From assembly GCA_964564915.1 (NCBI GenBank), contig CAZMCU010000004.1:1-58744 (forward strand): a stretch of 58,744 nt of DNA, in the 5' to 3' direction. Below the pieces are notes generated by a model. It was not told the DNA's origin, ran no database searches, and worked only from the letters and a program-made list of their open reading frames with translations. This DNA comes from JAFGBM01 sp964564915. Lineage in GTDB: Bacteria; Actinomycetota; Actinomycetes; Actinomycetales; Demequinaceae. Both the position numbers and the translations under genes were made by a program. Positions 51,348 through 58,744 of this stretch are shown here, piece by piece. The number at the start of each line of letters is the position of its first letter. Positions within the stretch are counted from its first letter, which is position 1.

Positions 51348-51355
51348 GGGTTCTT

Positions 51356-53683
51356 GTGAACCGGCTCGTGGATGCGACAGAAGGCGGACCGCTCGCGGTC
51401 GTATTCGGTCGCTTCGAGGATGTCAGCCTATGGGTCATCCTCGGGATCTCGCTTCTCGCCCTCCTGTTTGCCTACCGCCTCGTTCGCGAGGTCTTGCGCG
51501 CAAGCGAGGGCAGCCAGTCGATGAAGGACATCGCGAAGGCCATCCAGACAGGCGCGAAGGCCTACCTGAGGCGTCAGTTCATGACGGTGGGCATCTTCAT
51601 CGCGGTCATCATGATCGTGCTCTTCTTCGCGCTTCCCGTCTCTAAGGACGCCGTCCACTCCGAGATGATGATCCGCATTGGACGCTCGGTCGCCTTCGCC
51701 CTCGGCGCGGTCTTCTCCGCGATCACCGGGTACGTCGGCATGTGGCTCGCGGTCCGCGCCAACGTTCGTACGGCTGCCGCCGCCAAGGAAACCGGGCTTC
51801 GCCTCGCGATGCGCATTGCCTTCCGCGCCGGCGGCGTGGCGGGAATGTTCACCGTCGGGCTCGGCCTCTTCGGTGCGACGGCCATCCTTCTGATCTTCAA
51901 GGCCGACGCGACCGCCGTGCTGATCGGGTTCGGGTTCGGTGGTGCCTTGCTCGCGATGTTCATGCGGGTGGGCGGCGGGATCTTCACCAAGGCCGCCGAT
52001 GTCGGTGCCGACCTCGTCGGCAAGGTTGAGCAGCAAATCCCCGAGGACGATCCTCGCAACGCCGCGACCATCGCGGACAACGTCGGCGACAACGTCGGCG
52101 ACTGTGCGGGCATGGCCGCCGACCTCTTCGAGTCATATGAGGTGACGCTCGTTGCGTCCCTGATCCTCGGCGCCGCGGCCCTCACCGGTTCGCCGGGGGG
52201 CGCGATCACTGGGGTCATGTTCCCGCTCTTTGTCCGTGCCGTCGGCGTCATCACGTCGATGATCGGCATCCTCGCCGTTACGCCGCGTTCCGACGACGAG
52301 CACGGGATGCGCTCGATCAACCGCGGATTCTTCATCTCCGCCGCCGTATCCGCCGCAGCGGTGTTCGTCATCTCCCACTACTACTTCCACGACATGCGAC
52401 CCGCGATCGCCGTCCTCTTCGGTCTTATCCTCGCGAGCGTCATCCAGATCCTCACCCAGTACTTCACGGATACCAAGTACAAGCCCGTCCGCGAGGTAGC
52501 GGAATCGACCAAGACGGGACCAGCGACGACGATCCTCAGCGGGTTCGCCGTCGGCATGGAATCCACCGTGTGGGCGATTCTGTGCGTCGCGACCGTCATC
52601 TCGGGAGCGTTCATCCTGGGAGACACCACCGCGGAAGCCCTGTACTACATCTCCCTCACCGGTATGGGGATGCTCACGACCGTCGGCGTCATCGTCTCGA
52701 TGGACACCTTCGGTCCGGTCTCCGACAATGCGCAAGGCATCGCCGAAATGTCGGGAGAGTTCAGCGGTACCCCCGCCAAGGTTCTCAACAACCTGGACGC
52801 CGTCGGCAACTCGACCAAGGCGATCACCAAGGGGATCGCGATCGCGACCGCCGTCATCGCCGCCACGAGCCTCTTCGGTTCGTTCGAAACGGCCCTGTCC
52901 GAGGCGGGATTCGACTTCCGGGGAATCCGTGTGGACCAACCCGATGTTCTCGCCGGGTTGCTCGTCGGTGGTGCCGTGGCGTTCCTGTTCTCCGCGCTAG
53001 CCATTCGAGCGGTTGAGCGCGCCGCAGCCCAGGTGGTCGTCGAGGTGCGCAACCAGTTCATGCAACATCCCGGGATCATGACGTACGAGGAGGCGCCGGA
53101 CTACGCGCGCGTCGTGGACATCTGCACCAAGACCTCCCTACGCGAACTCATGACACCCGGCCTCCTCGCCGTCTTGAGCCCCATCGCCGTCGGCTTCGCC
53201 CTCGGCGCCGAATCGCTCGGTGCCTTCCTTGCCGGCGCTATCCTCACGGGACAGCTGCTCGCCGTCATGCTGTCGAACTCCGGTGGAGCATGGGACAACG
53301 CGAAGAAGTACATCGAGGACGGTCACTTGGGCGGCAAGGGTTCGGATGCCCACACGGCAGCGGTCATCGGTGACACCGTCGGCGACCCGTTCAAGGACAC
53401 AGCCGGACCGGCCCTCAACCCGCTCATCAAGGTGATGAACCTCGTCGCCCTGCTTGCCGCTCCCCTCATCGTCTCCGTCACGGCGCACACCAACACGCGA
53501 CTCGGTGTCGCCATCGGTGCGGCGATCATCATCGGCGTGGCGATTTGGTACTCCAAGTCCCGCAAGCCAATCGACATGACCGGCGGCCCTGCCCTGGTGG
53601 TGGCGGTGCCGGGGGTTGGCAAAGGTGGCAAGAAGAAGGCCCCCAGCGCCCGCACGGCAACCCGTTCCGGAGCAAAGAAATAG
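51356..53683 (+). CDS. hppA: K+-independent H+-translocating membrane pyrophosphatase
   Basis: HppA couples pyrophosphate hydrolysis to proton export. The 775-residue protein has about 16 membrane helices and the substrate motifs GGGIFTKAADVGADLVGKVE and DNVGDNVGDCAGMAADLFE (about 200-262), a late GGAWDNAKKYIEDG and DTVGDPFKDTAGPALNPLIK. The K+-sensing segment reads GNSTKAITKG with lysine at residue 488 and threonine three places on, as in the K+-independent class; K+-dependent enzymes have alanine and glycine or alanine there. GTG 51356 has AAGGGG 5 nt upstream. A basic Ala/Lys/Ser tail closes the protein. Confidence 0.96.
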   Translation: MNRLVDATEGGPLAVVFGRFEDVSLWVILGISLLALLFAYRLVREVLRASEGSQSMKDIAKAIQTGAKAYLRRQFMTVGIFIAVIMIVLFFALPVSKDAVHSEMMIRIGRSVAFALGAVFSAITGYVGMWLAVRANVRTAAAAKETGLRLAMRIAFRAGGVAGMFTVGLGLFGATAILLIFKADATAVLIGFGFGGALLAMFMRVGGGIFTKAADVGADLVGKVEQQIPEDDPRNAATIADNVGDNVGDCAGMAADLFESYEVTLVASLILGAAALTGSPGGAITGVMFPLFVRAVGVITSMIGILAVTPRSDDEHGMRSINRGFFISAAVSAAAVFVISHYYFHDMRPAIAVLFGLILASVIQILTQYFTDTKYKPVREVAESTKTGPATTILSGFAVGMESTVWAILCVATVISGAFILGDTTAEALYYISLTGMGMLTTVGVIVSMDTFGPVSDNAQGIAEMSGEFSGTPAKVLNNLDAVGNSTKAITKGIAIATAVIAATSLFGSFETALSEAGFDFRGIRVDQPDVLAGLLVGGAVAFLFSALAIRAVERAAAQVVVEVRNQFMQHPGIMTYEEAPDYARVVDICTKTSLRELMTPGLLAVLSPIAVGFALGAESLGAFLAGAILTGQLLAVMLSNSGGAWDNAKKYIEDGHLGGKGSDAHTAAVIGDTVGDPFKDTAGPALNPLIKVMNLVALLAAPLIVSVTAHTNTRLGVAIGAAIIIGVAIWYSKSRKPIDMTGGPALVVAVPGVGKGGKKKAPSARTATRSGAKK

Positions 53684-53720
53684 GCGCTCACGCCGGGTCG
53701 ATAGTAAGACGTAACGTGGT

Positions 53721-53757
53721 CCCTGCCAGCGGCGATGTCGCTGGCAGGGCTGTTTGT
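53721..53757 (+). terminator. Terminator after hppA
   Basis: CCCTGCCAGCG (53721-53731) and CGCTGGCAGGG (53739-53749) form a perfect 11-bp stem with a 7-nt loop, followed by CTGTTTGT. The T-tract is short. Confidence 0.8.
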
Positions 53758-53802
53758 GGGCGACGCGCGGAGCGGCCCCACGGTCGCGTAGGGCGACCAG
53801 CC

Positions 53803-53808
53803 TAGAAT
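53803..53808 (+). promoter_or_regulatory. Candidate -10 box of leaderless dnaE
   Basis: TAGAAT is a strong TANNNT box ending 7 nt before the dnaE ATG. No proper Shine-Dalgarno sequence is present, so the transcript is probably leaderless. Confidence 0.55.
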
Positions 53809-53815
53809 CACCTCC

Positions 53816-56800
53816 ATGCCAGGAAGCGAATTCGTCCACCTCCACGTCCATACCGAGTACTCGATGCTCGATGGCGCGGCCCGCGTGGACGACCTCTTGG
53901 AGGAGGCGAAACGCCTGGGGCAGTCCGCGATGGGCATCACCGACCACGGGTACATGTTCGGGGCGTACGAGTTCTGGTCCAAGGCGACAACTGCGGGAAT
54001 CAAGCCGATCATCGGGATCGAGGCGTACCTGACCCCCGGCACGGCACGCGGCGACCGCACGAGGGTGCGATGGGGCGACGGCGGCCAGATCGGGGACGAC
54101 GTTTCCGCGACGGGGGCATACACCCACGCGACGCTGTGGGCAACCAACAACGACGGCCTCCACAACCTCTTTCGTTTAGCTTCACTCGCGTCGCTCGAAG
54201 GGCAGTTCTACAAACCCCGGATGGATCGGGAACTCCTCGGTCGGTACTCGGGAGGCCTGATCGGGACCACGGGGTGCCCATCGGGGGAGGTCCAGACCCG
54301 TTTGAGGCTGGGCCAATACGATGAGGCGCTTCGGGCCGCGCGGGAGTTCCAAGACATCTTCGGGAGGGAAAACTTCTACGTCGAGTTGATGGATCACGGC
54401 CTCGATATCGAGAAGCGGGTCGTCGGGGATCTTCAGCGGATCGCCAAGGACCTGGGGGCGCCGTACGTCGCGACGAACGATTCGCACTACACGCGGGCGG
54501 AGGACGCCTCTGCGCACGAGGCCCTCTTGTGCGTCCAATCCGGCTCCACCCTCGCCGACCCCGACCGATTCAAGTTCACCGGAACGTCGTACTACATCCG
54601 CACGTCGGACGACATGCGGCGCACGTTCTCGGAGTTCGACGGCGCGTGCGACAACACGTTGGCCATCGCCGAGCGGTGCGACGTGGCGTTCGACACCGCC
54701 GCGGACTACATGCCCCGCTTTTCGTGCCCCGAGGGAGAGAACGAGCATTCGTGGTTCGTCAAGGAGGTCCAGCGGGGGCTGGAGTGGAGGTACCCGAACG
54801 GCGTTCCCACCCCCGTCCACGAACGCGCCGACTTCGAAACGACGGTCATCACGGCGAAGGGTTACGCGGGGTACTACCTTGTCGTCGCCGACTTCGTTCG
54901 CTGGGCGAGGGAGAACGGGATCCGCGTGGGTCCCGGCCGCGGCTCCGGAGCGGGGTCGATGGCCGCGTACGCCATGGGGATCACGGACCTCGATCCGCTC
55001 GTCCACGGGCTCTTCTTCGAAAGGTTCCTCAACCCCGAACGCGAGTCGCGACCGGACTTCGATATCGACTTCGATGAGCGTCGTCGCGGCGAGGTCATCC
55101 GTTACGTCTCCGACAAGTACGGCGAGGACAAGGTCGCCCAGATCGTCACGTTCGGCACCATCAAAGCCAAGCAGGCCCTCAAGGACGCCGCCCGGGTACT
55201 CGGCAAGCCCTACTCCCTCGGAGAACGCCTGACTAAGGCTTTCCCCGAACCCCTCCAGGGCCGGGACGTGTCGTTGAGCGTCGCGTTCGACACCCAGCAC
55301 GAGCGCCACGGCGAGGCCCAGGACTTCCGTGCGATCGTCGAATCCGATCCGGACGCCCAGGAGACCCTCGACCTTGCCATGGGGCTGGAGAACCTCAAAC
55401 GGCAATGGGGCGTCCACGCGGCGGGCGTCATCATGTCGAGCGAGCGGTTGATGGACATCATCCCCATCATGCGGCGCGAACAGGACGGCGCGATCATCAC
55501 GCAGTTCGACTACCCCACATGCGAGGCGCTGGGGCTCGTCAAGATGGACTTCCTCGGATTGCGCACGCTGACGCTCCTGGACGACGCCTTGGAGAACATC
55601 GTGGCCAACGGCAAGCCCCCCGTCGTCCTGGAGGACCTCCCGCTCAAGGACGGTCCCACGTTCGACATGCTCGGCAAAGGGGACACCCTCGGGGTGTTCC
55701 AACTCGACGGCGTCGCGATGCGCCAACTCTTGCGTCAGATGAAGCCGGACGTTTTCGAAGACATCTCCGCGGTTCTCGCCCTGTACCGCCCGGGCCCGAT
55801 GGGCATGAACTCTCACACCAACTACGCGCTCCGGAAGAACAAGCTCCAACCGATTCAGGCGATCCACCCGGAACTTGCCGAGCCCTTGAGGGAGGTGCTC
55901 GAACCCACCTACGGACTCATCGTCTACCAAGAGCAAGTGTTGCGCGCGGCCCAAGTGGTGGCGGGATATTCCCTCGGTCGCGCCGACCTGCTGCGCAAGG
56001 CGATGGGGAAGAAGAACAAGGCGGTTCTCGACAAGGAGTACCGACCCTTCAGCGAGGGCATGCGCGAGCGCGGTTTCAGCGACGCCGCGTGCAAGGTTCT
56101 CTGGGACACGCTCCTGCCGTTCGCCGACTACGCCTTCAACAAGGCCCACGCGGTCGCGTACGGGGTTTTGAGCTTCTGGACCGCTTACCTTAAGGCGAAC
56201 TACCCCACGGAGTTCATGGCCGCTCTCTTGACGTCGGTCGGGGCGGACAAGGATCGCTCCGCGATCTACCTCGCCGAGTGTCGCCGCATGGGAATCACCG
56301 TGCTCCCCCCCGACGTCAACGTCTCCCGCGCGAGGTACGCCGCCGTCGGTAACGACATTCGGTTCGGTTTGACGGCCATCCGTAACGTGGGTGCTGGGGT
56401 CGTGGGCGACCTCATCACGGCACGCGTGGAGAAGGGGACCTTCACGTCGTTCCAGGACTTCCTGGAGAAGGTCCCCGCGTCGGTGTGCAACAAACGGACC
56501 ATCGATTCCCTCATCAAGGCGGGGGCCTTCGACTCCCTTGGGGTGAGCCGTCGCGGCCTCAATGCGATACACGAGCAGGCGGTCGACGCCGTCGTCGGGT
56601 TGAAGAGGCAGGAGGCGACCGGGCAGTTCGACCTTTTCGGTGGCGAGATCGACTTGGGTCCACGGGTGTCGGTCGCCGTGCCGGACATCGAGGAGTGGGA
56701 TCGCAAGGTCCTCCTCGACTTCGAGAGGGAGATGCTCGGACTGTACGTCTCCGACCACCCCCTCCGGGGGCTCGAGCGCGTCCTCCGAGCGGAGGCGACG

Positions 56801-57337
56801 CACCAGATCCTGGCGGCGACCGCGGTCCAGGGAGTATCGGAGGGCGAGCTCGTGACGTTCGCGGGGCTCATTACGCACGTCGATAGGAGGCTCGCCCGCT
56901 CGGGAAACGCCTACGGAATCGTGACGATGGAAGACCTCACCGGGGAGACCGAGGTTTCGTTCTTTGGGAAGGTTTTCGACCAGTACTCTCGGGACCTCGC
57001 GGAGGACGCCATCGTCGTCATCAAGGCACGGGCGAGGGAGCGGAGCGACGGACGGTTCCAGTTCTCGGCCGTCGAGGTCAAGGTGCCGACCATCGCGCCC
57101 GAGGACGCCGACCCGGTCAGCATCACCCTCCCCGCCTCGCGGGTCACCCCCGAGCTCGTCGAGCAGGTGAAGAACATTCTCCGGTGCTATCCCGGCTCCG
57201 TGGAGGTCCGCATGGTTCTGACGGGCAAGGAGTCACCCTTGACGATGCGGCTCGACGACGAGTTCCGCGTCGCCCGATCCTCGGCCCTCTATGGCGACCT
57301 CAAGTCGGCGCTCGGACCGTCGTGCGTCGCGAGTTGA
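53816..57337 (+). CDS. dnaE: DNA polymerase III alpha subunit DnaE1
   Basis: DnaE1 is the replicative polymerase. The 1173-residue length is typical for actinobacteria. It has the N-terminal PHP domain (VHLHVHTEYSMLDGA, residues 7-21; in actinobacteria this domain supplies proofreading), the catalytic aspartates in RPDFDIDFDERR (about 411-422), a helix-hairpin-helix region (near 850-900) and an OB-fold (about 1010-1090, VTFAGLITHVDRR). No intein is seen. It lies between a terminator and hisD, with its own promoter. Confidence 0.98.
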   Translation: MPGSEFVHLHVHTEYSMLDGAARVDDLLEEAKRLGQSAMGITDHGYMFGAYEFWSKATTAGIKPIIGIEAYLTPGTARGDRTRVRWGDGGQIGDDVSATGAYTHATLWATNNDGLHNLFRLASLASLEGQFYKPRMDRELLGRYSGGLIGTTGCPSGEVQTRLRLGQYDEALRAAREFQDIFGRENFYVELMDHGLDIEKRVVGDLQRIAKDLGAPYVATNDSHYTRAEDASAHEALLCVQSGSTLADPDRFKFTGTSYYIRTSDDMRRTFSEFDGACDNTLAIAERCDVAFDTAADYMPRFSCPEGENEHSWFVKEVQRGLEWRYPNGVPTPVHERADFETTVITAKGYAGYYLVVADFVRWARENGIRVGPGRGSGAGSMAAYAMGITDLDPLVHGLFFERFLNPERESRPDFDIDFDERRRGEVIRYVSDKYGEDKVAQIVTFGTIKAKQALKDAARVLGKPYSLGERLTKAFPEPLQGRDVSLSVAFDTQHERHGEAQDFRAIVESDPDAQETLDLAMGLENLKRQWGVHAAGVIMSSERLMDIIPIMRREQDGAIITQFDYPTCEALGLVKMDFLGLRTLTLLDDALENIVANGKPPVVLEDLPLKDGPTFDMLGKGDTLGVFQLDGVAMRQLLRQMKPDVFEDISAVLALYRPGPMGMNSHTNYALRKNKLQPIQAIHPELAEPLREVLEPTYGLIVYQEQVLRAAQVVAGYSLGRADLLRKAMGKKNKAVLDKEYRPFSEGMRERGFSDAACKVLWDTLLPFADYAFNKAHAVAYGVLSFWTAYLKANYPTEFMAALLTSVGADKDRSAIYLAECRRMGITVLPPDVNVSRARYAAVGNDIRFGLTAIRNVGAGVVGDLITARVEKGTFTSFQDFLEKVPASVCNKRTIDSLIKAGAFDSLGVSRRGLNAIHEQAVDAVVGLKRQEATGQFDLFGGEIDLGPRVSVAVPDIEEWDRKVLLDFEREMLGLYVSDHPLRGLERVLRAEATHQILAATAVQGVSEGELVTFAGLITHVDRRLARSGNAYGIVTMEDLTGETEVSFFGKVFDQYSRDLAEDAIVVIKARARERSDGRFQFSAVEVKVPTIAPEDADPVSITLPASRVTPELVEQVKNILRCYPGSVEVRMVLTGKESPLTMRLDDEFRVARSSALYGDLKSALGPSCVAS

Positions 57338-57402
57338 ACCGGTCGAGGTTCACACGGGAGGGTGTGGGGACCATCGGCCGCGATGTGGTGCGGCCCCGCC
57401 GG

Positions 57403-57408
57403 TAGGCT
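57403..57408 (+). promoter_or_regulatory. Candidate -10 box of leaderless hisD
   Basis: TAGGCT ends exactly 6 nt before the hisD ATG and no Shine-Dalgarno sequence is present. GGCCGC/GCGGCC (57376-57381 with 57390-57395) just upstream can form a hairpin but lacks a T-tract. Confidence 0.5.
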
Positions 57409-57414
57409 GACTCC

Positions 57415-58743
57415 ATGCTGAACAGGATCGATCTGCGGGGGACGAGCCTTTCGTGGGCGGAACTTCTCTCCGTTGTGCCTCGTGCATCCGAGGATGTCAC
57501 CGACGCCATGGTCGTGGTCGAACCGATCATCGCGGACGTACGGAAACGGGGGGCCGAGGCCCTTCGGGAGTACGGGTTGCGGTTCGACGGGATCGCACCA
57601 CAGCACCTTCGCGTTCCCGTTTCCCGCTTGAGCGACGCCCTCGCTTCCCTCGATCCCGATGTTCGTGCCGCCATGGAGGAGGCGATTCGTCGGGTGCGGC
57701 TATTCCACGACGCGACCGTTCCCCCTCCCCAAGCCGTCGACATCGCGCCCGGAGCACGCGTGTCCCAGCGATGGATTCCCGTCCGGCGCGTGGGCCTGTA
57801 CGTTCCCGGTGGCCTCGCCGTGTACCCCAGCTCCGTCATCATGAACGTCGTCGCCGCCCAGTCGGCCGGTGTTTCCTCCATCGCCGTGGTCAGTCCCCCT
57901 CAAGCGGCCTTCGATGGGCTGCCGCATCCGACGATCCTCGCCGCGTGTTCGCTGTTGGGCGTCGACGAGGTCTACGCCGTCGGAGGGGCCCAAGCCGTGG
58001 CGATGCTCGCGTACGGGGCGGACCTCACGGGATTCAGTGAGGCTGGTACGGAGACGTGCGAACCCGTCGACGTCATCACGGGACCGGGGAACCGGTTCGT
58101 CACGGCCGCCAAGCGTGCCGTCCAAGGCGTGGTGGGGATCGACGCGGAGGCAGGCCCGACGGAGATCGCGATCATCGCGGACGCCAGCGCCGACCCCGAG
58201 TTCGTGGCCGCGGATCTGTTGAGCCAAGCGGAGCACGATCCCCTCGCCGGTTCGGTGCTGATCACGGATTCCGAGGTTCTTGCCGACGCGGTCGACTCCG
58301 CCCTCGTACGTCGCGCGGCCGCGACTAAGCACGCGGTACGCGTCAAGGAGGCTCTCACGGGCACGCAGAGCGCGATCGTCCTGACGGACGACCTCGACCA
58401 GTCGATCGTGGTGGCGAACGCGTACGGTGCGGAACACCTCGAGATCCACACGGAGGATGCCGCCACCGTCGCCGCGCGCATCACGTCGGCGGGTGCGATC
58501 TTCGTCGGACCGTACTCTCCCGTGCCGCTGGGCGACTACGTCGCGGGTTCGAATCACGTCCTGCCCACGGGAGGCACCGCTCGATTCGCGTCCGGCCTCA
58601 ATCCGACGTCGTTTCTCAAGGTCGTCTCGGTCATCGAGTACGATGCGGCGGCCCTAGCCGCGGTTGAGGGGGACATTGGGGCACTCGCCGTGGCCGAGGA
58701 CCTGCCCGCCCACGGGGAATCGGTCCGGGCTCGCTCGGAGTAG
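57415..58743 (+). CDS. hisD: Histidinol dehydrogenase
   Basis: HisD catalyses the last two oxidations of histidine synthesis (histidinol to histidine). The 442-residue protein has VGLYVPGGLAVYPSSVIMN (about 125-143), the family signature region beginning at VDVITGPGNRFV and reaching LSQAEHDP (zinc-binding Q and H), and the later AEHLEIHTED. The stop is at 58741-58743, one base before the window end. The rest of the his operon presumably continues beyond. Confidence 0.97.
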   Translation: MLNRIDLRGTSLSWAELLSVVPRASEDVTDAMVVVEPIIADVRKRGAEALREYGLRFDGIAPQHLRVPVSRLSDALASLDPDVRAAMEEAIRRVRLFHDATVPPPQAVDIAPGARVSQRWIPVRRVGLYVPGGLAVYPSSVIMNVVAAQSAGVSSIAVVSPPQAAFDGLPHPTILAACSLLGVDEVYAVGGAQAVAMLAYGADLTGFSEAGTETCEPVDVITGPGNRFVTAAKRAVQGVVGIDAEAGPTEIAIIADASADPEFVAADLLSQAEHDPLAGSVLITDSEVLADAVDSALVRRAAATKHAVRVKEALTGTQSAIVLTDDLDQSIVVANAYGAEHLEIHTEDAATVAARITSAGAIFVGPYSPVPLGDYVAGSNHVLPTGGTARFASGLNPTSFLKVVSVIEYDAAALAAVEGDIGALAVAEDLPAHGESVRARSE

Positions 58744-58744
58744 G

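Noticed and set aside
8211..57337. Inteins in recA or dnaE, CRISPR arrays, insertion sequences, attachment sites
   Set aside because: Both proteins have normal uninterrupted lengths. I found no repeat-spacer pattern, transposase or integrase motif, or flanking duplication.
57376..57395. GGCCGC/GCGGCC hairpin between dnaE and hisD as a terminator
   Set aside because: It is only 6 bp with no T-tract and is followed at once by the hisD -10 box.

Overview
The window is a 58.7-kb stretch of high-GC chromosome from an actinobacterium (Actinomycetota, most likely Actinomycetales or Micrococcales). The evidence is gene order and family type: ftsK-pgsA-cinA-clgR-DUF3046-recA-recX, hflX-dinG/lexA-LysM-nrdR, and a complete division and cell-wall (dcw) cluster running from mraZ to DivIVA, then dksA, lspA, rluD, dnaE and hisD. 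SOS boxes have the actinobacterial/Gram-positive form (GAAC-N4-GTTC). Several genes have a TANNNT -10 box 6-8 nt before the start codon, as in leaderless actinobacterial transcripts. I see no mobile elements, CRISPR arrays, rRNA or tRNA genes. A run of exactly 100 N (18775-18874) shows this is a scaffolded draft assembly. No gene-free stretch exceeds 300 bases.

Layout. 1-8.0 kb: FtsK DNA translocase, an overlapping GGDEF-EAL c-di-GMP enzyme, a reverse CapA-like protein, phosphatidylglycerophosphate synthase, CinA, the ClgR regulator and DUF3046. 8.0-14.6 kb: SOS-controlled recA, then recX, RNase Y, the tRNA modifiers miaB and miaA, and dapF. 14.6-25.9 kb: an RsmC-like methyltransferase, HflX, DinG (cut by the gap), lexA divergent from a small LysM membrane protein with three SOS boxes between them, nrdR, serA, a membrane-anchored matrixin-like protease, a HelD-like helicase and a PAC2 protein. 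26-31.3 kb: cspA with a strong terminator, DUF3040, and the reverse MoxR-DUF58-transglutaminase operon. 31.5-51.2 kb: the dcw cluster (mraZ, rsmH, ftsL, ftsI, murE, murF, mraY, murD, ftsW, murG, murC, ftsQ, ftsZ, pgeF, sepF, yggT, divIVA) followed by dksA, lspA, rluD and a GNAT gene. 51.2-58.7 kb: a K+-independent proton-pumping pyrophosphatase, dnaE and hisD.

How it works together: most of the window couples envelope growth and septation (dcw genes, the MoxR cluster, SepF/DivIVA) with chromosome segregation, replication and repair (FtsK, RecA/RecX, DinG, DnaE). LexA links the two through the LysM protein, a likely SOS-induced division inhibitor. Genes are very tightly packed. About sixteen junctions overlap by ATGA or GTGA, and convergent genes share a palindromic CTAG that is the stop codon on both strands.

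I found no new multi-gene system. The least explained signals are in 5' leaders: a structured element ending in a hairpin over the rsmH ribosome-binding site, a possible leader peptide plus three-way-junction fold before hppA, and a foldable recA leader. All folds were drawn by eye and need computation.
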